A stretch of DNA of 8,576 nucleotides, taken from Candidatus Zhuqueibacterota bacterium (GTDB lineage Bacteria > SM23-31). Positions 1 to 6,836 of the stretch are shown here, piece by piece. Below the pieces are notes generated by a model. The model saw only the letters and a program-made list of their open reading frames with translations, was not told where the DNA came from and searched no databases. Numbering within the stretch: the first letter of the stretch is position 1; every line of letters begins with the position of its first letter. The stretch is from NCBI GenBank assembly GCA_022562855.1, contig JADFON010000053.1:1-8576 (forward strand), read 5' to 3'. The position numbers and the translations under genes are program-made.

Positions 1-327
1 CTTATCATCAGCAACATAATAAATGACCTTGTCAATCTTTACTACTTTTTTTAGATCTTCTGCCTGCTGAACATTTCTTGGATAACCGTCAAGAATAATT
101 CCATTTTTTGCACTTTTTTCTTTTAACTTTTCTTTTAATAAATCTAAGACTTGATCATCTGAAATAAGTTTTCCAGAATCAATTATTTTTTTCATATTTT
201 CATCTGTCTTGCTTTTATCTCTGATTAAATCTCCTGTAGATATGTGTGGAATCTCTAATTTTTCAGATAATATCTCTGCATAAGTCCCTTTTCCAACTCC
301 GGGTGCTCCTAATAATACAATATTCAT
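1..327 (-). CDS. adk: Adenylate kinase, N-terminal 109 residues (cut by window edge)
   Basis: Adenylate kinase interconverts ATP + AMP and two ADP in the cytoplasm. Reading the minus strand from the ATG at 327-325 gives the P-loop GAPGVGKGT at residues 7-15, the AMP-binding STGDLIR at 30-36 and LDGYPRN at 79-85 (Arg84), all in the order of the bacterial/eukaryotic-type adenylate kinase family. The frame stays open to base 1, so roughly the first half of a usual 180-220 residue enzyme is present; the lid domain lies outside the window. The start overlaps the stop of the upstream receiver gene by four bases (ATGA), which implies a single transcript and translational coupling. It is the last visible gene of the archaeal-type operon. 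The family call is secure; the archaeal source is inferred from the neighbouring ribosomal genes. Confidence 0.93.
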   Translation of the reverse strand, partial: MNIVLLGAPGVGKGTYAEILSEKLEIPHISTGDLIRDKSKTDENMKKIIDSGKLISDDQVLDLLKEKLKEKSAKNGIILDGYPRNVQQAEDLKKVVKIDKVIYYVADDK

Positions 328-677
328 TTTAATGCTTCCTCTATATTATTATATAAATCACTATTAAAAATAGGTTTTTCCAAGAAATAACATCCTAAAT
401 CTTTCCATTGTTTTCTATATTCTGATATTCCAGACATACCAATAAATGGAGTTGATATATTATCTTTATTTAATCTAGCTTTTAATTCCAATCCACCTGT
501 ATTGGGCATTACAGTATCACAAATCACAACAGAAATGTTTTCATCTTTAATTAACTGATATGCGTCATTGGTATTATTACTTATTAAAATTTCATAATCT
601 TCATTAAGTTTTAGATCTTTTTTAAAAGCTTTTAAATTATTCTCATCATCATCTACAAATAATATTTTAGGCTTCAT
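324..677 (-). CDS. Stand-alone response-regulator receiver (CheY-like) protein
   Basis: This 117-residue protein is a receiver domain with nothing attached. It has the acidic pocket D9-D10-D11, the probable phospho-acceptor Asp54 in VVICDTVMP, Ser82 at the usual Thr/Ser switch position (GMSG), and Lys101 in the EKP motif, so the phosphorylation chemistry looks intact. There is no DNA-binding or enzymatic output domain, so it would act by protein-protein contact like CheY or Spo0F, or as a phosphate sink. It overlaps ndk upstream and adk downstream by four bases each (ATGA), placing it inside a nucleotide-kinase/ribosomal operon. That is an unexpected home for a signalling protein, and no histidine kinase is visible nearby. 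The domain call is firm. Partner and role are unknown. Confidence 0.9.
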   Translation of the reverse strand: MKPKILFVDDDENNLKAFKKDLKLNEDYEILISNNTNDAYQLIKDENISVVICDTVMPNTGGLELKARLNKDNISTPFIGMSGISEYRKQWKDLGCYFLEKPIFNSDLYNNIEEALK

Positions 678-1162
678 TGGGTATGTTTCTCATGCACTGT
701 TTTGTAATTAAATAATTCACTAACGCTAAACCATAACTTGATTTCTTCTATTGCTTCTTTTTTAGTTGCAGAAGCATGAATTAAATTTCCAACTTTTTTA
801 TTTTTTTTATTTGCATAAATCTTTGATATATGGCTAAAATCTCCCCTGATAGTTCCAGGCAGAGCTTCATTTGGATATGTACTGCCAGTTATCTTTCTTA
901 CATTTTCAACTGCATTAACTCCTTCTAAAACAATAGCAATAACAGGACCTTCTTTGATGTAATCCACAAGATTATTTAATATTCTTTTTCCATATCTCTT
1001 GCCAATATCACTGTAATGCTTTTCAGCAAATTTTTTATCAATCCAATCCATCTTCATTCCTACTATCTTTAATCCAGCATCTTCAAATCTAGATATGATC
1101 TTTCCAGATAATCCTCTTTGAACACCATCTGGCTTGACTAAAATCAATGTTCTTTCAATCAC
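674..1162 (-). CDS. ndk: Nucleoside diphosphate kinase
   Basis: Transfers the gamma phosphate of ATP to nucleoside diphosphates through a phosphohistidine intermediate, in the cytoplasm. The N-terminus TLILVKPDGVQRG (residues 5-17) is the family hallmark, and the catalytic His129 lies in NLIHAS (126-131). GTIRGDF (103-109) and the TGSTYP region complete the nucleotide site. At 162 residues it is slightly longer than typical 130-155 residue family members because of a short C-terminal tail. The start is GTG at 1162-1160, chosen because the family N-terminus begins there; it overlaps the L24e stop by four bases (GTGA). Following L24e and S28e is the classic archaeal arrangement L7Ae-S28e-L24e-ndk. 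In many archaea the initiation factor IF2/5B gene comes next, but here a receiver and adk follow. Confidence 0.96.
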   Translation of the reverse strand: MIERTLILVKPDGVQRGLSGKIISRFEDAGLKIVGMKMDWIDKKFAEKHYSDIGKRYGKRILNNLVDYIKEGPVIAIVLEGVNAVENVRKITGSTYPNEALPGTIRGDFSHISKIYANKKNKKVGNLIHASATKKEAIEEIKLWFSVSELFNYKTVHEKHTQ

Positions 1163-1347
1163 TTTTTTTTCACTCTTAATTTTCTAAATGTTCGAGTCCA
1201 TTTTGTTGTTCTTGGAACTCTTCCTAGTTTTAATAGATTTTTTTCACATTTTCTAGAGCAAAAATTCAAGATCTTTCCATCTTTTTTAACAAACATAAGT
1301 CCAGTTCCTTTTTCAATACTTTCACCACAAAAGTTACATAAGACCAT
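1159..1347 (-). CDS. rpl24e: Archaeal 50S ribosomal protein L24e (eL24)
   Basis: A 62-residue zinc-ribbon protein of the archaeal/eukaryotic large ribosomal subunit. Cys4-x2-Cys7 and Cys30-x3-Cys34 form the four-cysteine metal site; GxGLMFV-K-DG lies between them, and the basic tail with the TTKWTRTFR stretch (residues 47-55) is typical of the family. The length is usual for archaea. The start ATG shares one base with the S28e stop (TAATG), and its own stop overlaps the GTG of ndk, so translation is probably coupled. Purine-rich GGAGG-like sequence lies upstream inside the end of the S28e gene. Bacteria lack this protein, so it is direct evidence for an archaeal origin of this part of the contig. 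Confidence 0.95.
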   Translation of the reverse strand: MVLCNFCGESIEKGTGLMFVKKDGKILNFCSRKCEKNLLKLGRVPRTTKWTRTFRKLRVKKK

Positions 1348-1637
1348 TATACTGCTCCTCTTCCTCCTTTACTTAGTTGTTTAGCTTCAATCTCTGTCTC
1401 TCTTAGCATTAAGATATCTCCTAACTGAACAGGGCCTTTGACATTTCTTCTTATTATTTTATTTTGGTCTCTTCCTTCTAAAACTTTACATCTAACTTGC
1501 ATCGCTTCTCCTCTAGCTCCTGTTCTTCCAACTAACTCTTCCACTCTTGCCTGTACTGCATGAGAAAATCTAATTTGCCCTTTAACTTCTACCTTTGCTT
1601 CCTCTTTCTTTTTTCTTGTCAGCTTTTGCTTTGCCAT
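1347..1637 (-). CDS. rps28e: Archaeal 30S ribosomal protein S28e (eS28), with N-terminal extension
   Basis: Small-subunit ribosomal protein found in Archaea and eukaryotes. The C-terminal signature [16 protein letters not shown] (about residues 78-94) is nearly invariant in the family, and the OB-fold core ([20 protein letters not shown], about 52-71) precedes it. At 96 residues it is longer than the usual 65-75; the extra part is a Lys-rich N-terminal stretch of about 20 residues (many K and E), probably an unstructured tail contacting rRNA. The start at 1637-1635 is one base past the L7Ae stop, which supports the long form, although no strong ribosome binding site is visible. It sits between L7Ae and L24e, the conserved archaeal order. 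Confidence 0.95.
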   Translation of the reverse strand: MAKQKLTRKKKEEAKVEVKGQIRFSHAVQARVEELVGRTGARGEAMQVRCKVLEGRDQNKIIRRNVKGPVQLGDILMLRETEIEAKQLSKGGRGAV

Positions 1638-1638
1638 G

Positions 1639-1711
1639 TTACTTTAGTTTTTCAACTATTTCTTTTAGGGTTTTTTTAGCATCTCCTTCTGTTACAATAG
1701 CAACGGCGCTT
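1639..1711 (-). pseudogene. rpl7ae: Archaeal 50S ribosomal protein L7Ae, C-terminal 23-24 codons only (cut at a contig junction)
   Basis: On the minus strand, the frame ending at TAA (1641-1639) reads about 24 residues, including [20 protein letters not shown]. This matches the last strand and helix of L7Ae, the kink-turn RNA-binding protein of the archaeal ribosome and box C/D RNPs. Its place directly upstream of S28e with one base between them is the normal archaeal gene order. Beyond about base 1,700-1,712 the frame enters sequence that is clearly coding on the other strand for a bacterial symporter, so the gene is truncated by a sequence join, not by mutation. The assignment rests on a short stretch plus synteny. 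Confidence 0.75.
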
Positions 1712-1712
1712 G
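1699..1712. other. Archaeal/bacterial chimeric junction
   Basis: To the left, every gene is archaeal, minus-strand, densely overlapping and very AT-rich. To the right, every gene is bacterial, plus-strand and much richer in G+C. Two genes, L7Ae (minus) and an AGCS symporter (plus), are both cut here. The two reading frames share about a dozen bases of ambiguous sequence (GCAACGGCGCTTG), compatible with either parent, as expected for a join through short chance homology. Confidence 0.85.
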
Positions 1713-2470
1713 TTATACTCGGCGGAATAAAAAACATTGCCCGTGTGACACAGGTAGTTGTACCTTTTATGATCGTGTTTTATATGTTTGGTGCATTGGC
1801 GGTGATTGTAATGAATATTAGCGCGGTGCCGGAAGCTTTTGCACTCGTATTTAAGCATGCGTTCACTCCGACTGCTGCAAGCGGCGGATTTGCGGGCGCC
1901 GTTGTCATGCAAACTGCGCGGTACGGAGTGGCACGAGGAGTTTTTTCTAATGAAAGCGGGTTGGGAAGTTCGCCCATAGCTGCCGCGGCAGCGAAAACAA
2001 AAAACCCGGTCGACCAGGCTTTAGTTTCTATGACGCAAACCTTTATCGATACCTTAGTCGTTTGTACGTTCACCGGGATCGTTATAATCTCATCCGGTCT
2101 ATGGAATGGAGGAGAGACCGGTGCACCCTTGACAACTTCGGCATTTGCAGAGGGTCTGCCCGGACAGTGGGGCGGCACGATTGTCGTAATTGCATTAATC
2201 TTTTTTGCCTATTCCACTATCCTCGGGTGGAGCTACTACGGTGAAAAGGCAATCGAATTTTTATTCAAAGAAAAAGCTGTCAAACCCTACAGAATCCTGT
2301 TTTGTTTCTTTGTTGGAATAGGTGCGGTTTCACAGTTGGAATTAGTATGGGATATTGCTGACGTTTTTAACGGGCTTATGGCTGTTCCGAATCTAATCGG
2401 TCTGATTTTATTACGAAAAATTATAGTCAGTGAAACGGAGAAATATTATTATTCGGAAAACCGAAAATAG
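1700..2470 (+). CDS. AGCS-family sodium:alanine/glycine symporter, C-terminal 256 residues (5' end missing)
   Basis: Membrane carrier that takes up alanine, glycine or a related amino acid with sodium. The family match starts at [16 protein letters not shown] and continues with the hallmark [23 protein letters not shown] region (the stretch [13 protein letters not shown] is diagnostic) and the late GWSYYGEKA motif. Several hydrophobic helices follow to a short charged tail ending at TAA. AGCS proteins are usually 440-500 residues, so about the N-terminal half is missing. Upstream of base 1,700 the same frame stays open to 1595 by chance, but that part is antisense to archaeal S28e and L7Ae and has no symporter character. 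No start codon belongs to this fragment. The exact substrate cannot be told from the sequence. Confidence 0.9.
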   Translation, partial: ATALVILGGIKNIARVTQVVVPFMIVFYMFGALAVIVMNISAVPEAFALVFKHAFTPTAASGGFAGAVVMQTARYGVARGVFSNESGLGSSPIAAAAAKTKNPVDQALVSMTQTFIDTLVVCTFTGIVIISSGLWNGGETGAPLTTSAFAEGLPGQWGGTIVVIALIFFAYSTILGWSYYGEKAIEFLFKEKAVKPYRILFCFFVGIGAVSQLELVWDIADVFNGLMAVPNLIGLILLRKIIVSETEKYYYSENRK

Positions 2471-2517
2471 AATTACACAACCGTCACGAGTTTAGGACAA
2501 AGCAAGTAGGTTAATAA

Positions 2518-3666
2518 ATGATGAAAATTGAAGCGTTAAGCAGTCAAAAAGATTTTCCTGCGTCCGGTAAATCGACATATTTAAATACTGCGTCGGTATG
2601 TTTGATGTATAAACCGGCAGAACAGGCGATTAATGCCTGGTTCAGGGATCTAACGGAATTCGGGACAAAAAACTTTGACGAAAAAGCGGAACAGGAAATC
2701 TTTAACGGTTTGCACATAGCTTTTGCTTCCCTCATTGGGGCAGAACCCGGGGATATTGCCGTAGGTTCGAGTTTTACAGAATTGCTTGCATCCCTTGCAT
2801 GGGCAATTGCTCCGGGAGAAAATAAAAATATTGTTTCCACTGATGTTGTGTTTCCAAGTACATTTTACCCATGGTTGCGTGTCGCACGCCATACAAAATG
2901 CGAAATCCGGTTTGCGGTCGGCAGGAATTACACTATAGACCAGGATGAATTAATTCAGCTTATCGACTCCGATACAGAAGTTGTCTGCGTATCTCATGTA
3001 GAATTTGGAAACGGTCAAGTGTATGACCTCGGCTGTATCGCCGAAGCCGCCCATAAGCACAATGCACTCCTTGTAGTTGATGCGACACAATCCGCCGGCG
3101 CTGTTCCCATCGACGTCCATAAATGCGGCGCTGATGTGATTATTACTGGTGCATACAAGTGGTTGTGCGGTCCGTTCGGGGTTGCGGTTATGTATATAGC
3201 GCCTCACCTTCAAACAAAACTCGATCCCGGTTTGGTCGGTTTCAGAAGCCACAAAGATATGTGGGATTTTAACATAAAAGGTCTCGAATACCCTGTTGAT
3301 GCAAGCAGGTTTGAATTCAGCACCATGGCATACGGCTGTGCGCTTGGTTTGACGGAGTCGGTGAATTACCTTCTCGAAAAGGGTGTGGAAAAAATATATG
3401 CTCACAACCTGGCAATAGCGGATTTGTTAATCGAAGGTCTTGACAGCCTGAATGCTGAGATCATTTCTCCGGCAAAAAAAGAAGAGAGATCGTCGATAGT
3501 GAGCGCCCGAATCCCTGGAACAAATCCAAAAGAAATCGCAAAAAAATTGAGTGACGCCGGTATCATTATTTCTCAGCGTAATGACTTTATCCGGTTTTCG
3601 CCGCATCTTTATAACGATTCCGACGATATCGAAAGAGTCTTTGAAGAACTGCAGCGGATAATATAG
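2518..3666 (+). CDS. Class-V aminotransferase-like PLP enzyme
   Basis: A complete 382-residue fold-type I pyridoxal-phosphate enzyme of the cysteine desulfurase / isopenicillin-N-epimerase-like branch. Visible marks are the N-terminal YLNTAS substrate loop (21-26), GSSFTELL (83-90) at the PLP phosphate-binding position, SHVEFGNG (159-166), the cofactor-nitrogen Asp188 in VVDATQSAG, and the Schiff-base Lys214 in GAYKWLCGPFG. The C-terminal small domain ends with a SQRNDFIRFSPHLYN motif, where the Arg probably binds the substrate carboxylate. There is no obvious mobile catalytic-Cys loop, so an amino-acid lyase, epimerase or transaminase is likelier than a sulfur donor for Fe-S clusters. Two ATGs stand in tandem (2518, 2521); AGTAGG upstream is a weak ribosome binding site. 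It follows the symporter by 47 bases and precedes the DoxX gene by 43, so amino-acid uptake and conversion may be linked (inference). Confidence 0.87.
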   Translation: MMKIEALSSQKDFPASGKSTYLNTASVCLMYKPAEQAINAWFRDLTEFGTKNFDEKAEQEIFNGLHIAFASLIGAEPGDIAVGSSFTELLASLAWAIAPGENKNIVSTDVVFPSTFYPWLRVARHTKCEIRFAVGRNYTIDQDELIQLIDSDTEVVCVSHVEFGNGQVYDLGCIAEAAHKHNALLVVDATQSAGAVPIDVHKCGADVIITGAYKWLCGPFGVAVMYIAPHLQTKLDPGLVGFRSHKDMWDFNIKGLEYPVDASRFEFSTMAYGCALGLTESVNYLLEKGVEKIYAHNLAIADLLIEGLDSLNAEIISPAKKEERSSIVSARIPGTNPKEIAKKLSDAGIIISQRNDFIRFSPHLYNDSDDIERVFEELQRII

Positions 3667-3709
3667 GAAGCGTTACAAATTTGATATTAAATAGAAGGAT
3701 AAGTGAAAA

Positions 3710-4141
3710 ATGATATGGAATTTTCTCGAAAAATATCGTGACATCGGTCTTCTTGTCATCCGTTTCGGATTCGGGTTTGGCTTTTTTTGGTTTCATGGAA
3801 AGGCAAAGCTTATGGGAGGTCCGGAAAGATGGGCACAAATTGGCGATACAATGCAATTGTTAGGGATTGATTTCTGGCACACATTCTTCGGATTTCTTGC
3901 GGCGTTTTCCGAATCGATAGGCGGCTTATTGATTGCGACCGGGTTCCTGTTTCGTCCTGCTGCAGCAATGCTCGGTTTTACGATGCTTATGGCATTGATG
4001 TCACACTTGATATCGGGTCAAGGTAATCCAGGTCATGCGTTTAAAAACTTATTCGCTTTAACCGGACTAATCATAATCGGACCGGGGAAATACAGCCTGG
4101 ATTTTCTAATAAAACGTAAATTGGATACGATTAATCAGTAA
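3710..4141 (+). CDS. DoxX-family integral membrane protein
   Basis: A 143-residue protein with four predicted membrane helices at about residues 11-30, 58-80, 83-102 and 112-126. The first helix with LLVIRFGFGFGFFWFHGKAKL resembles the DoxX start, where a Arg-x-G...F..HG-x-xK pattern is usual, and GGLLIATGFLFRPAA (71-85) is the second family signature. Length is typical. A GGA-rich ribosome binding site (AAGGAT) stands about 10 bases before the ATG. DoxX-like proteins take part in terminal oxidase or thiol/oxidative-stress complexes in some organisms, but most are uncharacterised and nothing here narrows the role. It probably shares a transcript with the aminotransferase. Confidence 0.85.
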   Translation: MIWNFLEKYRDIGLLVIRFGFGFGFFWFHGKAKLMGGPERWAQIGDTMQLLGIDFWHTFFGFLAAFSESIGGLLIATGFLFRPAAAMLGFTMLMALMSHLISGQGNPGHAFKNLFALTGLIIIGPGKYSLDFLIKRKLDTINQ

Positions 4142-4147
4142 AATAAT

Positions 4148-4171
4148 TTTGAGTTTTAATTTTAACTCAAA
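4148..4171 (+). terminator. Possible weak terminator hairpin after the DoxX gene
   Basis: An 8-bp perfect stem TTTGAGTT / AACTCAAA with an 8-base AT-only loop begins seven bases after the DoxX stop. It is AT-rich and is not followed by a T-run, so it is a poor intrinsic terminator; placement at the operon end is the main support. Confidence 0.3.
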
Positions 4172-4209
4172 TTGGACATAAAGTTAATCAATGTTCCTGA
4201 ATATTTGAT

Positions 4210-4238
4210 TTGATTTTGATATAAAACATTCCTATTTT
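4210..4238 (+). promoter_or_regulatory. Candidate sigma-70-like promoter upstream of the SRP RNA
   Basis: TTGATT (4210-4215) and TATTTT (4233-4238) are separated by exactly 17 bases. A transcript from here would start near 4245 and carry an 85-base leader before the mature SRP RNA, which would need processing. The surroundings are AT-rich, so a chance match is quite possible. The rest of 4142-4330 shows no credible gene. Confidence 0.3.
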
Positions 4239-4330
4239 ATGGTGCGATTTTTGGATTTTGGATATACATCGTGGTCCACATCAGGATAATCAAATTTCTT
4301 AACGGCGACAACAATTCAACATCAAATATT

Positions 4331-4601
4331 AGCTGTGCTAAGCGGGGAGTTAGCGGTGCCCTGTAACCTGCAATCCGCTTTAGCAGGGCTGAATTCCCTC
4401 TCGAGGTCAGGAGAGCATTTTTGTGTGATTCGGTAAGCGGTGTTGATGGCGCGAGTCTTGCGAAGATAGGACTGCCCAAACCCGTCAGGACCGGAAGGTA
4501 GCAGCGGTAAGCATCACCCTATTCTGCCGCGAGGGAGCTTGGCTGGAGTTGGCTGCCGATTCTGCAATTGTGTTTCTCGGATCGGAAGCGGGTGCACAGC
4601 T
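4331..4601 (+). ncRNA. ffs: Signal recognition particle RNA, long form with Alu domain
   Basis: The RNA of the particle that targets nascent membrane proteins through Ffh and FtsY. The 5' end AGCTGTGC (4331-4338) pairs perfectly with GCACAGCT (4594-4601), closing a molecule of about 271 nt, the same size as the Bacillus scRNA. The Alu-domain sequence GGGGAGTTAGCGGTGCCCTGTAACC (given here as GGGGAG...GGTGCCCTGTAA, from about 4343) and the GCTGAATTCC stretch resemble the Bacillus Alu domain. The Ffh-binding hairpin is plain: GTCAGGACCGGAAGGTAGCAGC region near 4485-4506, with GTCAGG, the GGAA tetraloop and AGCAGC. A T-rich tract follows the closing stem, so that helix may also aid termination. 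It lies 22 bases before dnaX, a frequent bacterial arrangement. Confidence 0.95.
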
Positions 4602-4623
4602 TTATTTTTAAATTTCTTGAAAT

Positions 4624-6372
4624 ATGGCATACCAGGTATTAGCCAGAAAATGGCGTCCACTCACTTTTGAAGATGTTGTCAACCAAGACCACGTAAAAAA
4701 CACCCTCAGCAACGCCATATCCCAAAGCAGAATAGCACACTCGTATATCTTTGCCGGTCCCCGTGGAGTAGGAAAAACTACTATCGCAAGAATTTTTGCC
4801 CGGGCTGTCAATTGCGAGAATGGTCCTACCCCGACTCCCTGTAACAAATGCACGCCCTGTGTGGAAATAATCGAAGATCGAAGTATGGACGTTATGGAAA
4901 TAGACGGGGCGTCAAACCGCGGTATCGAAGACATTCGCAACATAAGGGAAAACGTAAAATATTCACCCGTTCATGGTAAGTACAGGATCTATATAATAGA
5001 CGAAGTACACATGCTTACGCGTGAGGCGTTCAATGCGCTTCTTAAAACCCTTGAAGAACCTCCTCCTCACGTTTTGTTTATGTTCGCCACAACAGAGTTT
5101 CAGAAAATTCCCGCAACGATTGTTTCCCGCTGTCAGAGATTCGATTTCAAACGGATACCGGTGACGGAAATTGTCAAACAATTGAAGAAAATATCCGATG
5201 CGGAAAAGATTACTATCGAAGAAGAATCTATGTTTTTACTGGCAAGACGTTCCGAAGGCAGTATGCGCGATGCGGAAAGCCTTTTTGATCAGCTCATATC
5301 GTTTTGCGGTACTACAATCGACAAAGAGGACGTGTTTGACGTAATCGGAATGATACGGGAAGAGATATATTTCTCATGCTCCGAAGCGGTTATTAATAAA
5401 AAATTGGCTGAAGCCTTCGCTCTCGCACAGAGCATATTTGACGAAGGGTACGATCCCGGTGAATATCTAAATGGACTTCTTGAGCATTTTAGAAACATTC
5501 TTGTGGCGCTTATTGCGGGTAACGCCGAATCCATTGAAACCTCTGAGTACTTTCAAAAGAAATATTTCGAAGCGTCCGAACATTTTTCGGCAATGGACAT
5601 AATACGGATAATAAACACGATATCCGATGCCGAATACCAGATCAAAAAAAGCTCACAATCTCATTTACGGCTGGAACTCCTTCTCGCTAAACTTATTTCA
5701 ATGGATAAATCGGTCAGCATCGACCGGGTTCTTAGTTCACTGAGAACAAGCAAAAGTCCTGACTCAGTTCTTAGTGCGGCTGATCGAGATAAAAAAACAA
5801 CCGAAAGCAGCCATGTCCAGGAGAAACAACCGGAATATGTTTCTGAGGAAACCGGTTCAAATACAAATGCCAATAATGAATCCACCCATGAGTTTGATAT
5901 AAAGAGCGGTAACGGCAATGGAAGTAATGCCGAATTATCTGCGAAGTCAGCCGATGAAATATCGACAGGTCTTTCCATAGAAGAAATCAAAGCCCGTTGG
6001 GATGGATTTGTTGATTCAGTGATTAAGGAAAGTGCGGTAACCGGTTCATTTCTGAAGGTGGGTACTCCGGTTTCTTTTGACGACAGGAAAATCGGAATAT
6101 CATTTCCCTATGAAAACGGGTTTCAGATTAGTTCGATCGAACGCAACCGGAATAAGCTCAATAAGAATCTTGAGAAGTGGTTTGGAACAAAAGTAGGATT
6201 TACTTGTATAAAACAGGAGTTGTCACAAATTGACAAAGAAAAGTCCATGAAATTGATGGAAAAAGCGGCTGTTGAAGACCATTTACAGAAAATGATAGAC
6301 CGTGAGCCAATTATTAAATCAATAATAGATACATTCGGAGGCGAGTCGATCACCTGGTCGTCGCAATCTTAG
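4624..6372 (+). CDS. dnaX: DNA polymerase III subunit gamma/tau (clamp loader ATPase)
   Basis: Motor subunit of the clamp loader, which opens the sliding clamp and ties it to the replicative polymerase. Domains in order: AAA+ ATPase with Walker A GPRGVGKT (45-52, Lys51), the zinc site Cys64, Cys73, Cys76 and Cys79, Walker B DEVH (126-129), and the SRC motif with the arginine finger (168-170). A helical collar domain follows to about residue 380, then a low-complexity Ser/Asn/Glu linker (about 380-450) and a C-terminal domain to 582. The start ATG gives the normal MAYQVLARKWRP N-terminus; no Shine-Dalgarno is visible before it. A run of seven A lies at codons 390-392 at the start of the linker (see the separate entry). 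It leads the dnaX-ybaB-recR group and follows the SRP RNA. Confidence 0.97.
   Translation: MAYQVLARKWRPLTFEDVVNQDHVKNTLSNAISQSRIAHSYIFAGPRGVGKTTIARIFARAVNCENGPTPTPCNKCTPCVEIIEDRSMDVMEIDGASNRGIEDIRNIRENVKYSPVHGKYRIYIIDEVHMLTREAFNALLKTLEEPPPHVLFMFATTEFQKIPATIVSRCQRFDFKRIPVTEIVKQLKKISDAEKITIEEESMFLLARRSEGSMRDAESLFDQLISFCGTTIDKEDVFDVIGMIREEIYFSCSEAVINKKLAEAFALAQSIFDEGYDPGEYLNGLLEHFRNILVALIAGNAESIETSEYFQKKYFEASEHFSAMDIIRIINTISDAEYQIKKSSQSHLRLELLLAKLISMDKSVSIDRVLSSLRTSKSPDSVLSAADRDKKTTESSHVQEKQPEYVSEETGSNTNANNESTHEFDIKSGNGNGSNAELSAKSADEISTGLSIEEIKARWDGFVDSVIKESAVTGSFLKVGTPVSFDDRKIGISFPYENGFQISSIERNRNKLNKNLEKWFGTKVGFTCIKQELSQIDKEKSMKLMEKAAVEDHLQKMIDREPIIKSIIDTFGGESITWSSQS
5791..5797 (+). other. A7 run in dnaX, possible slippage site
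   Basis: Seven consecutive A residues lie where the clamp-loader core gives way to the linker. A -1 shift here, or one extra A in the transcript, would meet TGA at 5844-5846 and give a gamma-like protein of about 406 residues. The zero-frame codons are GAT AAA AAA ACA, so the classic tandem A-AAA-AAG heptamer is not present. No upstream Shine-Dalgarno-like enhancer was identified, and only a weak downstream stem (GAAAC/GTTTC) was seen. Confidence 0.25.
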
Positions 6373-6437
6373 TCCGTTTGGATTTCAACCTGGTAACCGT
6401 TTATAGGATACAATTCAGAAAAAAGATGAGGTAAAAA

Positions 6438-6773
6438 ATGAGACCGAATATGGCGTCATTATTAAAACAAGCACAAAAAATGCAAGAACAACTGAGCAAA
6501 GCCCAGGAAGAACTGGATAGCATTAAGGCAGAAGGAACCTCCGGCGGCGGTATGATAAAGGTGGTTGCTAACGGAAAACAAGAAATCGAGTCGGTAAAGA
6601 TAGATCCTGAAGTTATCGACAAAGACGATCCTGAAATGCTGGAAGATTTAGTTCTTGCAGCAGTTAACCAGGCAATAGAAAAAGCCGGTGAAATGGCAAA
6701 AGAACATATGAATAGTATGACCGGCGGAATGCTGGGAGGTCTTCCCGGCGGACTGAAATTACCCGGTATATAG
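6438..6773 (+). CDS. ybaB: YbaB/EbfC family nucleoid-associated protein
   Basis: A small dimeric DNA-binding protein of the nucleoid; family members bind DNA as a clamp-like dimer. The 111 residues show the long N-terminal helix ([17 protein letters not shown]), the [18 protein letters not shown] beta region, the KIDPEVID motif and a second helix ([15 protein letters not shown]). It ends in a Gly/Met/Leu/Pro-rich tail ([15 protein letters not shown]), as is common in this family. GAGGT at 6428-6432 lies five bases before ATG 6438, which fixes that start over the internal ATG at 6450. It stands between dnaX and recR as in most bacteria, but the usual short gap to recR has grown to 427 bases by insertions into an intervening gene. 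Confidence 0.95.
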   Translation: MRPNMASLLKQAQKMQEQLSKAQEELDSIKAEGTSGGGMIKVVANGKQEIESVKIDPEVIDKDDPEMLEDLVLAAVNQAIEKAGEMAKEHMNSMTGGMLGGLPGGLKLPGI

Positions 6774-6836
6774 AAATTCTTAAAGGAATTTAATTGGTCT
6801 TTTTTGATCATTTTCGTAAAAAGATTGATGCTGTCG

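Noticed and set aside
1595-1699. In-frame 5' extension of the symporter with a plausible start and hydrophobic N-terminus
   Set aside because: It is antisense to the archaeal S28e start and L7Ae end and lacks symporter sequence; it is open only by chance across the junction.
1780-2178. Minus-strand open frame of 132 codons
   Set aside because: It is the reverse-strand shadow of the symporter, whose plus-strand frame has clear family motifs.
1-2470. Horizontal transfer of an archaeal operon into a bacterium
   Set aside because: Both border genes are cut at one point, no mobile element or tRNA lies there, and composition changes abruptly. A chimeric assembly explains this more simply.
4237-4479. 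Minus-strand open frame of 80 codons
   Set aside because: It is antisense to the SRP RNA and upstream DNA and shows no protein-family character.
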